Notes: generated by a model not told the origin, from the sequence alone. A stretch of 64,000 nucleotides of DNA from Reyranellaceae bacterium (GCA_022844045.1 JALHMM010000001.1:55477-119476), one strand, 5' to 3'; numbered from the stretch's first letter, positions 34,241 through 43,539 are shown. Numbers and translations are program-made.

Positions 34241-34495
34241 CGAACCAACCTGCAGGCGCGCGCACGGCCGGAAACTTCCGTCAAAGGATGTGTGAGTCGC
34301 TCCAGCTTCTTGAAAAGGTGAGCGCGCGACAACATCTGGGCAACGGAGGCACGGTCGCCGGCGCGATAGCGGGCATATCGCGGCGCGGTCCTGCGACACA
34401 CGGCTGGTGCCGGCCGAAACACCCCACCAACAGCAACGTCGTGTTGCACGGTTTTTGCACCTACGAACCGATCAGGACCTCGAAGGGAACACCGC

Positions 34496-34951
34496 ATGAT
34501 CGCGCTCAATGTGAATGGACGGAACGTACAAGTTGATGCCGCGCCCGACATGCCGCTTTTGTGGGCATTGCGCGATGTGCTGAAACTGTCGGGAACGAAG
34601 TACGGCTGCGGCGTCGCCGCCTGCGGGGCGTGCACGGTTCACATCGACGGCCAGCCGGCGCGGGCTTGCGCGACGGCTGTCGGCGACGCGAAGGGCGCGA
34701 TCACGACGATCGAGGGCGTGGCGAGCGACAAGATCGGCAAGGCCGTGCAAGACGCCTGGATCAAGCACGACGTCGCGCAATGCGGCTACTGCCAGAGCGG
34801 CCAGATCATGCAGGCGACCGCTTTGCTGCGCGAGAACAAGCAGCCGACCGACGGCGCCATCGATGAAGCGATGAACGACAACATTTGCCGCTGCGGCACC
34901 TATGCCCGCATCCGGGCCGCCATCAAGGACGCAGCCAAGGCGATCGGCTAG
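34496..34951 (+). CDS. iorA: Two-[2Fe-2S] subunit of an isoquinoline 1-oxidoreductase-type hydroxylase
   Basis: 151 residues. A plant-type [2Fe-2S] domain has C38, C43, C46 and C58 in YGCGVAACGACTVHIDG and following. The second, helical [2Fe-2S] domain has C96, C99, C131 and C133 (CGYCQSGQ, CRCGTY). This small subunit passes electrons from the molybdenum subunit to an acceptor. The next gene starts 11 bp downstream and encodes that subunit. The symbol follows the best-known two-subunit relative; the true substrate may be another N-heterocycle or an aldehyde. Confidence 0.88.
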   Translation: MIALNVNGRNVQVDAAPDMPLLWALRDVLKLSGTKYGCGVAACGACTVHIDGQPARACATAVGDAKGAITTIEGVASDKIGKAVQDAWIKHDVAQCGYCQSGQIMQATALLRENKQPTDGAIDEAMNDNICRCGTYARIRAAIKDAAKAIG

Positions 34952-34962
34952 GGAGCAAGACC

Positions 34963-37227
34963 ATGTCATTCGAGATGATCATGCGCCGAGTCGGCAAGGC
35001 CCAGGCCAGCGGCGCGGCGGACGCGGCTTTCAGCCCATCCCCAGCGGCGGATCCCGGCCGGCGCCAATTCGTCAAGCGGGCGACGGCTTCGGGCTTCGCG
35101 CTCGCGATCCTGCCAGTGGCCGGGGCGTGGCAGGCCGAAGCGCAGACGCCGGCGGGGGCCGCCGCCGCGGCGCTCAAGCCGACCGACATGCCGGCGGCCT
35201 TTGTCGAGATCGCCAAGGACGGGTGGGTGACCATTCAGAGCAATCGCCTGGATATGGGGCAGGGCACCGAGACCGGCCTCGCCATGGTGCTTGCAGAGGA
35301 GCTCGATGCCGACTGGAGCAAGGTTCGCGCGGTGCCGGCGCCTCTCGGCGCCGCCTATATCGATCCAGCCTTCGGCATGCATCTCACCGGCGGATCCACG
35401 GCGATCAAGAACAGCTACAAGCAGTATCGTGAGCTTGGCGCCCGCGCCCGCGCCATGCTGATCTCGGCTGCCGCCGCCGCGTGGGGCGTGCGACCGGAAC
35501 AGATCACCGTCAGCGCCGGACGGCTCACATCGGGCAATCGGTCGACCGACTTCGGCGCGCTTGCCGACGCCGCGATGAAGCTTCCGGTTCCCGACAAGGT
35601 GACGTTGAAGGATCCCGCGACGTTCAAGCTGATCGGTCAGCCACAGTCGCGTATCGATGCCGGCGATGTGGCCCGCGGCGCGAAGCGCTACGGCGTCGAC
35701 ATGGACCTGCCGGGCATGAAGACCGTTCTGGTCGCGCGCCCGCCGGTGTTCGGCGGAAAGGTGGCCAAGGTCGACGACACCAAGGTCCGCTCGATCAAGG
35801 GCGTGAGCGATGTGCTGCGGATCGAGGGCCTCGATCGTGGCGCCCAGGCCGTCGCGATCGTGGCCGACGGTTTCTGGTCGGCTTCGCAGGGGCGCGACGC
35901 GCTGCAAGTCGATTGGGATCTGGCCGGGCTGGAGCGAACCGATTCGGCGAAGCAACTCGCCGAGTACCGCGAGCTGGCCGGAAAGCCAGGCGTCAAGGCG
36001 ACGAAAGCGGATGCTTCGAAAGTCGCCGGCGCGGCGCGCAAGATCTCGGCCGAGTACGTGTTCCCGTACCTGGCGCACGGCGCGATGGAACCGCTGAACT
36101 GCACGATCCAGTTCGACGGCGCCAAGTGCACGCTCTGGTATGGCGCGCAGATGCACAACGTCGACGCGGCGAGCGTCGCCAAGGTGCTCGGTATCGACGC
36201 CAAGGATGTGGCCATCAACTCGCTGCCATCAGGTGGCGGCTTCGGTCGGCGCGCCGTGCCGTCGTCGGATTACGCCGTGGAGGCCGCGCAGATCGCCAAA
36301 GCCTACCGGGCAGCCGGGCGTTCGGGACCGCTGCGCGTGATGTGGACCCGGGAAGACGACATGAAGGGTGGCTACTACCGTCCCTCGGCGCTGCATCGCG
36401 CCGAGATCGGTCTCGACTCCGCGGGAAACGTGATCGGCTGGAAGCATGTCATCGTCAGCCAGTCGATCCTGACCGGCTCGCCGTTCGAGTCCTTCATGGT
36501 GAAGGACGGCATCGATGCGACCACCGTCGAGGGCATCGCCGACACACCCTATGCGCTGCCGATCGCGCTCGAGGTCCACAACGCCAAGGCCAACGTTCCC
36601 GTGCTCTGGTGGCGCAGCGTCGGTCACACGCATACGGCTTACGTCATGGAGACGTTGATCGACGAGATCGCGCGTGCCACGGGCAAGGATCCCGTCGCGC
36701 TCAGGCGCGAGCTGCTCGGCGCGAAGCACAAGCGGCACCTCGCGGCGCTCGATCTCGCCGTCGCGAAATCCGGCTACGGGCAACGCCAGCTGGCGGCGGG
36801 TCGCGCGTGGGGTGTGGCGGTGCACGAGTCTTTCGACACCGTGGTCGCCTACGTCGTCGAGGCGTCCATCGAAGCCAAAGCGCCAGTCCTCCACCGGATC
36901 ACCGCCGGCGTGCATTGCAACCTGTGCATCAACCCGCGCTCCGTCGAGACACAGGTGCAGGGTGCGGCGCTCATGGCCATCGGCACGACACTGCCGGGTT
37001 CGGAAATCACGCTGAAGGACGGTGTTGTCGAGCAAAGCTACTTCAGCGAGTACACGGTGGCCCGCATGCGACACCTGCCGCCGATCGATGTGCACATCGT
37101 GCCGAGCGCGGATCCGCCAACGGGCGTCGGCGAGCCGGGGTTGCCGCCGCTGGCGCCGGCGATCGCCAATGCCGTCGCGAAACTGACGGGCCAAACACCG
37201 CGCGCGTTGCCGTTGAAGCTCGCCTAG
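34963..37227 (+). CDS. iorB: Molybdopterin-binding subunit of an isoquinoline 1-oxidoreductase-type enzyme
   Basis: 754 residues from the ATG at 34963. About 30 residues of leader precede a twin-arginine motif GRRQFVKRATASGFALAILP, so the complex probably goes to the periplasm by Tat with its cofactor. The body has DMGQGTETGLAMVLAEEL, GSTAIKNSYKQYR and near the end the catalytic glutamate E724 in GVGEPGLPP. It would hydroxylate a substrate with water at a Mo-pterin-cytosine dinucleotide. Accessory genes (coxD/E, xdhC type) are not in the window. Confidence 0.88.
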   Translation: MSFEMIMRRVGKAQASGAADAAFSPSPAADPGRRQFVKRATASGFALAILPVAGAWQAEAQTPAGAAAAALKPTDMPAAFVEIAKDGWVTIQSNRLDMGQGTETGLAMVLAEELDADWSKVRAVPAPLGAAYIDPAFGMHLTGGSTAIKNSYKQYRELGARARAMLISAAAAAWGVRPEQITVSAGRLTSGNRSTDFGALADAAMKLPVPDKVTLKDPATFKLIGQPQSRIDAGDVARGAKRYGVDMDLPGMKTVLVARPPVFGGKVAKVDDTKVRSIKGVSDVLRIEGLDRGAQAVAIVADGFWSASQGRDALQVDWDLAGLERTDSAKQLAEYRELAGKPGVKATKADASKVAGAARKISAEYVFPYLAHGAMEPLNCTIQFDGAKCTLWYGAQMHNVDAASVAKVLGIDAKDVAINSLPSGGGFGRRAVPSSDYAVEAAQIAKAYRAAGRSGPLRVMWTREDDMKGGYYRPSALHRAEIGLDSAGNVIGWKHVIVSQSILTGSPFESFMVKDGIDATTVEGIADTPYALPIALEVHNAKANVPVLWWRSVGHTHTAYVMETLIDEIARATGKDPVALRRELLGAKHKRHLAALDLAVAKSGYGQRQLAAGRAWGVAVHESFDTVVAYVVEASIEAKAPVLHRITAGVHCNLCINPRSVETQVQGAALMAIGTTLPGSEITLKDGVVEQSYFSEYTVARMRHLPPIDVHIVPSADPPTGVGEPGLPPLAPAIANAVAKLTGQTPRALPLKLA

Positions 37228-37276
37228 CTGCTGGCGTAGCCGCCGATCGGCATTCGTTGCCGTGGCGCGGCGTGCC

Positions 37277-37606
37277 TCAACGGTCCGCGGCGGGAATCTG
37301 CCAGAGCGCCGCGTAGTTCATGATGGGCCGCTCGAAGACGGCGCCTTTCTCGGCGAAGCGCTTGCCGAGATCGAGCATCGGCTGGAAGCGGTCCATCTGC
37401 TTCGCCTCGTCAAGCGTGCGCCAGACGCTGACATTGGTAAGCGACGAGGTCGCCTGGTCGGCGCCGGCCCAGTAGCTGATAAGGCCGCGCATGGCCTGGA
37501 TGCCGGGGACGAGCACCGGCTCGGCCTCGACCATCATGGCGTGGAACAGCGCAAACTGCTCGCCCTGGCAGCGCAGGATCGAGACGCGAATGACGGGCAA
37601 GCTCAC
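37277..37606 (-). CDS. Small antibiotic-biosynthesis-monooxygenase-like protein
   Basis: 109 residues from the GTG at 37606, which has GAGGAGACCCGTC before it, a good ribosome-binding site. The product (MPVIRVSILRCQGEQFALFH-like start after MSL, then VPGIQAMRGLISYWAG, SLTNVSVWRTLDEAKQMD) looks like the ferredoxin-like ABM fold, a dimeric alpha+beta barrel. Functions in this group range from quinol oxidation to simple stress proteins. The open frame continues upstream through another gene's antisense strand, which is not coding. Confidence 0.65.
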   Translation of the reverse strand: MSLPVIRVSILRCQGEQFALFHAMMVEAEPVLVPGIQAMRGLISYWAGADQATSSLTNVSVWRTLDEAKQMDRFQPMLDLGKRFAEKGAVFERPIMNYAALWQIPAADR

Positions 37607-37671
37607 GACGGGTCTCCTCGATGTCGATGAGATGAGTGCATCAGTGTAGGTGAGAACCCGCGAGATTGGTC

Positions 37672-38268
37672 TCAGCCATCGCGCGCGGGCTGTTGTCGCC
37701 ATTGATTCGCGCGCTCGCCGCGTGCGGCGCTCTGGGCTGTTGCGAGGATCCGGCGGGCGCGTGTCTCGGGACGTTTCGCTTGCAGGATCCATTCGAGGAT
37801 GCCGCGCTGAACCGATCGGGGGAATGTCTTCCAGACCTCTGCCGCGGGCAAGTGAGATGCGAACGCCGCCTTCAGGTCGGGCGGGACAATCAGCGCATCG
37901 ACTGTGTCGAGTCGCGTCCATTGCCCGTCGCGCTTGGCCGCCTCGATCTTCGCCAGTCCGGCCGCCGCCATCTTGCCCGCCGCGATCAGGCGTTCGGCGC
38001 GGTCCTTGTTGAGCTTCGACCACGCGCTGCCCGGGCGCCGGGGTGAGATCAGCAACATGGAACGCGCCGCGTCCAGCTTGCGCGGCAGACTGTCGACCCA
38101 GCCGAAGCAAAGCGCTTCCTCGACGAGGTCGCCATAGGGCACGTGGCGCACATCGCCCTTCTTCCAATAGACCAGCCAGATCGACTGGGCTTGACGATGG
38201 TTTCTCTTCAGCCATGTGCTCCATTGCGCGCGGCTTTCGACCTCGACACGGGCAAACGCCTTGTCCAT
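37672..38268 (-). CDS. YdeI/OmdA-family protein
   Basis: 198 residues. Starts MDKAFARVEVESRAQWSTWL and has IWLVYWKKGD, ALCFGWVDSLPRKLD, SPRRPGSAWSKLNKDRAERLI and a C-terminal FPRSVQRGILEWI-like motif that fits the YdeI/OmpD-associated family (bacteriocin-protection-type proteins). The function is not proven. It lies upstream of the small ABM-like gene on the same strand, about 65 bp away, and may be co-transcribed with it. Confidence 0.82.
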   Translation of the reverse strand: MDKAFARVEVESRAQWSTWLKRNHRQAQSIWLVYWKKGDVRHVPYGDLVEEALCFGWVDSLPRKLDAARSMLLISPRRPGSAWSKLNKDRAERLIAAGKMAAAGLAKIEAAKRDGQWTRLDTVDALIVPPDLKAAFASHLPAAEVWKTFPRSVQRGILEWILQAKRPETRARRILATAQSAARGERANQWRQQPARDG

Positions 38269-38457
38269 AGCGGCTAGGCGGCGCCGTCGAGCGCGACCGG
38301 CGGAACGCGGCTGCGACGATGAATGCCGATGTTGGCGGAAATCGCGATGGCGAACATCAAGTCTCGGTCGAACGGCCCGCGCAGGGCTATCGATTCACAG
38401 GGATGCCGCGACCGGGATCGACGTATCCTGTCCAAGGCGGATGTGAGGAAGAATCCC

Positions 38458-38700
38458 ATGGCTTGCATGCGGCGATCGTTGACGCTCTCGATTCTGGCAT
38501 GGGTGTGCACGGGTGGAGCCCTGCGCGCCGAGCAAGATCGGCGGCCGGCTGGTCGCGTAACGCAGAAGGGAGGTGACGCGCCTGGCAAAGGCTCGAAACC
38601 GGCCGCACCGCCGACAATGCCGGCTCCGGAGAAGGCCGGTCAGCCGAAACAGCAATACAATCCGAAGGAGCTTGGCGTCGACAAGTCTGTGCCCTGGTAG
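38458..38700 (+). CDS. Small exported proline/lysine-rich protein
   Basis: 80 residues from the ATG at 38458, preceded by TGAGGAAGAATCCC. A signal peptide at about 1-25 ends in ALRA before EQDRR. The mature part is rich in Pro, Lys and Gly (KGSKPAAPPTMPAPEKAG) and ends KELGVDKSVPW. It is probably unstructured. No family is recognised. It is similar in style to the small exported protein at 1887, but the sequences are not alike. Confidence 0.6.
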   Translation: MACMRRSLTLSILAWVCTGGALRAEQDRRPAGRVTQKGGDAPGKGSKPAAPPTMPAPEKAGQPKQQYNPKELGVDKSVPW

Positions 38701-38784
38701 CGCCGTACCCGGGCAATGAGGCCGCGATCCTGGCGGCCCCTGGATCGAGCCTGACAGAACGCCTTGTCGAGGAGGGTATTCCCG

Positions 38785-38994
38785 TCAGGCCCTTCGGCGC
38801 ACCGCGTTGAAGCAGCGCTCATCAAGGCTGGCGCGCACCGCGTCGTCGGCCGTGACGCGGCGGGCGACCGCCGGCGAATGACCACGGGCCAGCAATGCCA
38901 TCTCGATGTCCCAGGAATCTTCGTAGCTTCCCGAATCCGCTAGCGCCTGGGCAATTTCCCGCAGCTCGCTGTCAACGTTGTGTCCGCTGGACAT
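38785..38994 (-). CDS. Small hypothetical protein
   Basis: 69 residues from the ATG at 38994, with GGGGAGATGC directly before it as a strong ribosome-binding site. The sequence reads like a folded helical protein: SELREIAQALADSGSYEDSWDIEMALLARGH, then a DDAVRASLDERC end. No family is confidently named, and there is no signal peptide. An upstream start at 39033 is open but lacks the binding site. Confidence 0.6.
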   Translation of the reverse strand: MSSGHNVDSELREIAQALADSGSYEDSWDIEMALLARGHSPAVARRVTADDAVRASLDERCFNAVRRRA

Positions 38995-39222
38995 GCATCT
39001 CCCCGATCGACCAATGCCTAGGAAACACCACAATCGTTCGAGCGGCTGTTAAACGGGCACTCACAAAATGCGAAAGTGGCGTGAAATCAACTCCCTGCGG
39101 CGTGTCTTGGGGTTCTGACCGAGGAGAATTGACCCACGGAGCATAGGGGTTTGTCACCCCGGGAACAGCCTCCGACCGGCCGTGGGCCTATCGTCAGCGC
39201 ACCACTGAGATGGAGTCTGTTC

Positions 39223-40032
39223 ATGGCAAAGGTCACGATCGCCTCCGGCGTCGCCCTCGACTACCTCGAGCGGGGCGACCCGGCGGGTTTGCCGGTCGTG
39301 TTGCTGCACGGCTACACAGATTCGCGGCAATCCTACCAGCCGCTGCTGGCCACGCTGCCCCCCGATCTGCGGCTGATCGCCGTCTCCCATCGCGGCCATG
39401 GCGACTCGGACAAGCCGGCCTCGCGCTACGACGCGGGCGAGCTCGTCGCCGATGTCGGTCACTTCATGGACGCGCTGGGTATCGATCGCGCCGTGATCGT
39501 CGGCCACTCGATGAGCAGCCAGCTCGCGCAGCGTTTCGCCGCGCGGTATCCCGATCGGACGCGGGCGCTGATCCTCATCGGCGCCTTCACGACCTTGACC
39601 GGACATGCCGCGGTTGGCGCGCTGCGAGAAGGCGTCGCCACGCTGGGCGATCCCGTTGATCCAGTCTTCGCGCGCGAATTCCAGCGCGGCACGCTCGCCC
39701 GGCCGGTGCCGTCATGGTTTTTCGAGACGGTCGTGGCCGAGAGCCTGAAGGTGCCGGCGTATGTCTGGCGGTCGGCGCTCGATGCGCAGATCGCCGAGGA
39801 CTGCGCGGCCGATCACGCGGCCATCACCGCGCCGACGCTGGTGCTGTGGGGCGACAAGGACACCATTGGTTCGCACGAGCAGCAGACGCAGATCGTCACC
39901 TCGATCCGCGATGCCAGGCTGACGGTCTATGGCGGCATCGGCCACAGCCCACACTGGGAGGCCCCGCACCGGGTCGCCGCCGACATCGCGGCCTTTCTCG
40001 ACACGACCGTGCTCGGGCGCCGAGCCGCCTGA
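39223..40032 (+). CDS. Alpha/beta hydrolase
   Basis: 269 residues from the ATG at 39223. It has an oxyanion-hole LLHGYTDS, the nucleophile elbow GHSMSSQ (catalytic serine), an acid residue in LWGDKDTIGS, and the catalytic histidine in YGGIGHSPHWEAPHRV, all in the usual order. The family includes esterases and lactonases. The frame is open for 24 codons upstream with only a TTG start. No pathway context. Confidence 0.88.
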   Translation: MAKVTIASGVALDYLERGDPAGLPVVLLHGYTDSRQSYQPLLATLPPDLRLIAVSHRGHGDSDKPASRYDAGELVADVGHFMDALGIDRAVIVGHSMSSQLAQRFAARYPDRTRALILIGAFTTLTGHAAVGALREGVATLGDPVDPVFAREFQRGTLARPVPSWFFETVVAESLKVPAYVWRSALDAQIAEDCAADHAAITAPTLVLWGDKDTIGSHEQQTQIVTSIRDARLTVYGGIGHSPHWEAPHRVAADIAAFLDTTVLGRRAA

Positions 40033-40050
40033 ACGGCGAGGCGTCGCGCT

Positions 40051-40644
40051 TCAGAGCGGCAGGGCGGCGACGACGGAGACCAGCAGCAGAGCGGCGAAAA
40101 CGATGTTGATGATGCGGTTGCTGCGCTTCTCGCGGAAGAAGCGGGTGAGCGCCCTGCCGGCGAGCAGCCAGGCGATGCTCGACGCCGATATGATCAGCAG
40201 CAGCACCGCCATCTTGGCCGCGATGTCGAGGACGAGCGACCCGCGCACCAGCGTGAAACCGGAGAACAGTGCCGCCATCGCCGCGTAACCTTTGGGGTTG
40301 ATCAGCGACAGCAGCAGCCCGGCGAGAAAGGAAGGCTGGCGCTGCTCGGCCGACGCCTGGCTGAGCGGCGGCGCCGTGGCGATCTTCCAGGCAAGGTAGG
40401 CGAAATAGGCGGCGGCGAGGATCGCCACCACCGAGGTGGCGCCAGGGACAGCCAGCAGCAGCCCGACCATGCCGCTCGCGGTGATCGCCATCACGCCGAC
40501 CATGCCCGCCACGATACCCGCGAGATAATTGAGGCTGCGCCGCGCGCCAAAGGCGGCACCCGATGCGGCGAGGCTGAGCACGGCGGGGCCGGGACTGCCG
40601 GCCAGCGCCAGGCCGGCTAGCACGAAGCCCGGCAACTCCTCCAT
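40051..40644 (-). CDS. LysE-family exporter
   Basis: 197 residues and six hydrophobic segments, of the LysE/RhtB translocator family. The N-terminal LAGSPGPAVLSLAASGAAFG with the conserved PGP in the first helix, and LLSLINPKGYAAM later, are characteristic. It exports amino acids or related metabolites. Divergent from an AraC regulator with only about 20 bp between start codons, which suggests that regulator controls it. Confidence 0.88.
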   Translation of the reverse strand: MEELPGFVLAGLALAGSPGPAVLSLAASGAAFGARRSLNYLAGIVAGMVGVMAITASGMVGLLLAVPGATSVVAILAAAYFAYLAWKIATAPPLSQASAEQRQPSFLAGLLLSLINPKGYAAMAALFSGFTLVRGSLVLDIAAKMAVLLLIISASSIAWLLAGRALTRFFREKRSNRIINIVFAALLLVSVVAALPL

Positions 40645-40670
40645 CTCAGCGCTCTCTGCTATGGGTGGGC

Positions 40671-41531
40671 ATGGCCTCGCATATGGATGCGCATACGCCC
40701 GCGGGTCTTGAACGATCGTGCGGCGACTGGATCCGCATCGCGCCGCCTGTCTCGGGGCTGGAGCGCGTCGAAGCGTATTTCGCCGGCCACGCTTACGACC
40801 CGCACCGCCACGACACCTACGCGATCGGCTACACGCTGGAGGGCGTGCAGTCGTTCCGTTATCGCGGCAGCAGCGAAAACAGCACGGCTGGCCAGGTCTT
40901 CGTGCTGCATCCCGACGAGACCCATGACGGCCATGCCGGCACGGAGGAGGGCTTCCACTACCGCATCCTCTACGTCGAGCCGGGCGCCATATGCGACGCG
41001 CTGGGTGGTACGCGCCGCACGCTGCCTTTCGTGCGCGACACCGTCTCGAACAACCGCCGTATCGTGGCCGCGATCGCGCCGGCGTTGAACGGATTGGCGC
41101 GGCCGCTCGAAGATCTGGAGCGCGACCAGGTCATCCTCGCTCTGGCCGACGCGCTGGCCGCGGCCGACCCGTCGATGCCGCCCCGTCGGCTCTCCGCACG
41201 CGACTGGCGTGCGGTCGGCCGGGCGCGTGCGATGCTCGACGCCAATCTGGCGGAAGGCGTCGCCTCGGTCGCGCTGGAGGCGGCGACCGGGCAGTCACGA
41301 TACGCGCTGGCGCGCCACTTCCGTGCCTGCCTCGGCACCAGCCCGTATCGCTACCTCGTCATGCGCCGCCTTGACCACGCCCGCACGCTGATCCGACAGG
41401 GTGCCGCACTGGCCAATGCCGCGGCCGCCAGCGGCTTCTCCGACCAGAGTCACATGACACGTCATTTCCATCGTACTTACGGGCTGTCGCCGGGTCGTTG
41501 GGCGATTCTGACCGGTCAATTAATGAGTTAG
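40671..41531 (+). CDS. AraC-family regulator
   Basis: About 286 residues. An N-terminal cupin sensor (HRHDTYAIGYTLEGVQSFRYRG, HPDETHDGH) and a C-terminal double helix-turn-helix (VALEAATGQSRYALARHFRACLG; ANAAAASGFSDQSHMTRHFHRTYGLSPGRW). Starts are possible at GTG 40665, ATG 40671 or ATG 40683. With the LysE-type exporter on the other strand, it is probably a ligand-sensing activator of export. Confidence 0.9.
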   Translation: MASHMDAHTPAGLERSCGDWIRIAPPVSGLERVEAYFAGHAYDPHRHDTYAIGYTLEGVQSFRYRGSSENSTAGQVFVLHPDETHDGHAGTEEGFHYRILYVEPGAICDALGGTRRTLPFVRDTVSNNRRIVAAIAPALNGLARPLEDLERDQVILALADALAAADPSMPPRRLSARDWRAVGRARAMLDANLAEGVASVALEAATGQSRYALARHFRACLGTSPYRYLVMRRLDHARTLIRQGAALANAAAASGFSDQSHMTRHFHRTYGLSPGRWAILTGQLMS

Positions 41532-41639
41532 AACATGGCTTTGACGAGAATCGTGAAATCTCATAACGGGGGTAAGAAGACCATTTACAGAGAGGGGTTT
41601 AGTGAGGATGATTGATCTTATTGTGAAGGAGTAATTCGG

Positions 41640-41951
41640 TTGCCCAAGTCATTCTTTCTCGAGCCGGGCCTTTTCGCTCGCTGCGATGGCCTGTGGTACG
41701 AACCCGGCATCCTTCTCGTCGTCGAGCCGGGCGATCACGTCGAAATCTTCACTGCGCGTGATGGATCGCCGGGCCCGTGCAAGGCCGACTACATCTATAG
41801 GCAGCTCGATAGCCGGGAGCCGCCGCCGGGCCTGCGCGGCGACTGGCGCGGTCGGCGCCGTCCAAGTGCGCAGCGGGGCAGACCCGATGTGAGGTCGCTC
41901 TTCACGTCGCGCGCACGACACGCCTGGGCCGGCACGCCCGCCTTCGCCTGA
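41640..41951 (+). CDS. Possible small protein ahead of the M23 peptidase
   Basis: A 103-codon frame with a TTG start, AAGGAG eight bases before it, and N-terminal PKSFFLEPGLFARCDGLWYEPG, ILLVVEPGDHVEIFTA, which looks protein-like. The second half becomes arginine-rich and loses any pattern. The end overlaps, in a different frame, the region that encodes the M23 peptidase's signal peptide. Either a genuine short protein, or the two frames were once one gene. Confidence 0.4.
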   Translation: MPKSFFLEPGLFARCDGLWYEPGILLVVEPGDHVEIFTARDGSPGPCKADYIYRQLDSREPPPGLRGDWRGRRRPSAQRGRPDVRSLFTSRARHAWAGTPAFA

Positions 41952-42013
41952 TCGTTCCGCGTCTCGCTGCTGGCCTCGCGCTCGCCCTGGGCGCGACCGG
42001 GGCCGCCGCCCAA

Positions 42014-43150
42014 ATGCCGCTCTCCGCGCAAGGCGCGTTGTCAGAGCACGGCTTTGTCACCCATCGCGATGCGCCCCGGCCGTTCACGGGCCACAACCGG
42101 CCCGATTCCCGGTCGACATCGCATCCGCGCGGCCTGCCGCTCAGCCACGCCTTCCTGCGCTCCGACGACGGCGAGCGCGACGGCCTGCTGCCGATCCCCG
42201 CTCTTGATTACGAAGCGCTGGCCGCCGGCCTCACGCCGGTCGTGACCTTGCGCGGCCAGGTCGCGCGCGGCCTCGACTGGCTGCGCTTGGGCGACACCGG
42301 CCCCGACGTGGGCGTCACCACGCATGTCTTTCGCGCTCAAGGATTCGTGCGCGGCTCGCTGGCGTCCTCGTTCGTGGCCGCGGGCATCTCGACCGCGGCG
42401 ACCAACGAAGCGGTGCGCGCCTTCGAGCACGAGATCGCCGTGAGCCGCGTCGTGCGGGGCGGTGATCGCTTCGCCGCGCTTGTCGAACGGCGCTTCGATG
42501 CCGGCGGCCGCCGTATCGGCGAGGATCGCGTCATCTGGGCGGAACTCCGGCTGCATGACCGGCGCGCGGTGGCGATCCATCGTTTCCGGCCCGAGGGCGG
42601 CGCCGAGCGGTTCTGGCTCGCCGATGGCTTGAGCGTCACCAAGGCGCCGCTGAAGGCGCCGGCCGCCGCCGCCCTGGTCTCTTCGCCCTTCGGTAAACGC
42701 GAGGGCCCGGTCCTCGGCAAGCGCGACGCGATGCACACCGGCGTCGACTACGCGCTGCCGCCCCGCACACCGGTGCCCGCCGCCGCCGCTGGCGTCGTCA
42801 AGGCGGCCGAACCCAATGGCGGCTACGGCAAATGGGTGCTGATCGAGCACGGGACCGGCTTGGCGACGGCCTATGCCCATCTCGAATCCTTTACGCCCCA
42901 CATCGTGCCCGGCGCGCGCGTGGCGCAGGGCGACATCATCGGCTTCACTGGCGACACCGGCGACTCGACGGGACCGCATCTGCACTACGAGGTGCTGGTC
43001 GACGGCGAAGCGGTCGATCCGCTGAGCCACGCGGCATCGGTGCGCGACATGCTGCGCGGCGCCGACCTCGCGCGCTTCCACGCGGTATTCGGCGACCTGC
43101 TGCGCGACTACGCCGGCACCGCGCCGCTGGCGCGCCTGTCGATCCGGTAG
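42014..43150 (+). CDS. M23-family metallopeptidase
   Basis: 378 residues from the ATG at 42014. The C-terminal LytM/M23 domain has HTGVD at 241-245 and HLHYE at 322-326 as zinc-binding motifs; YGKWVLIEHGTGLATAYAHL lies between them. It would cut peptidoglycan peptide cross-links in the periplasm. Immediately before the ATG, in the same frame, is a typical signal peptide (LRLIVPRLAAGLALALG, then ATGAAAQ), but no ATG, GTG or TTG starts it before a stop at 41810. The real start may be upstream, an unusual codon, or a frameshift. Confidence 0.82.
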   Translation: MPLSAQGALSEHGFVTHRDAPRPFTGHNRPDSRSTSHPRGLPLSHAFLRSDDGERDGLLPIPALDYEALAAGLTPVVTLRGQVARGLDWLRLGDTGPDVGVTTHVFRAQGFVRGSLASSFVAAGISTAATNEAVRAFEHEIAVSRVVRGGDRFAALVERRFDAGGRRIGEDRVIWAELRLHDRRAVAIHRFRPEGGAERFWLADGLSVTKAPLKAPAAAALVSSPFGKREGPVLGKRDAMHTGVDYALPPRTPVPAAAAGVVKAAEPNGGYGKWVLIEHGTGLATAYAHLESFTPHIVPGARVAQGDIIGFTGDTGDSTGPHLHYEVLVDGEAVDPLSHAASVRDMLRGADLARFHAVFGDLLRDYAGTAPLARLSIR

Positions 43151-43172
43151 GGCGGAACAGACCCGCCTGTGC

Positions 43173-43466
43173 TCAGCGCGTCGACAGCAGGCGTACCGCC
43201 GGGAAGTTGCAGATGTAGATATGCGTCATCTTGCTGGCGCCGCGCGTCGCGTCGACCTCGATGACGCGATCCTGCGGGGTGCACGCCTTGCCGCCATTGG
43301 CGGCCGCTGTGCAGGGCAGCACGCGCGCGGCAGTCGGCAGGTCGCGCCGGGCTTTGACGTCCTTCTCGGCCGCATCCATGCATCCCCCGGGGACGCCCTG
43401 GGCGATCGCGTCGCCGCCGGCGAGCGATACGAGGATGATCGTCGCCAGCGGAAGCGTTGTGCGCAT
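43173..43466 (-). CDS. Small exported hypothetical protein
   Basis: 97 residues from the ATG at 43466 with GAGGACGAC before it. The signal peptide spans about 1-23 (LATIILVSLAGGDAIAQ). The mature part contains four cysteines (GGCMDAAEKD, LPCTAAANGG, ACTPQDR, YICNFP) that could form two disulfides. No known family. It lies after the M23 peptidase 3' end, convergent with it. Confidence 0.6.
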   Translation of the reverse strand: MRTTLPLATIILVSLAGGDAIAQGVPGGCMDAAEKDVKARRDLPTAARVLPCTAAANGGKACTPQDRVIEVDATRGASKMTHIYICNFPAVRLLSTR

Positions 43467-43539
43467 GTCGTCCTCGCAGGTGGCGGTCAAGAATGCGGGC
43501 GTGCGTCGTCCGTGACAATGGCGGAGCCGGCCGCGTCGG

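Noticed and set aside
34241..34495. Possible small gene between the hydrolase and iorA-type genes
   Set aside because: Short frames only, with no ribosome-binding site. It probably carries the promoter for the IorAB pair.
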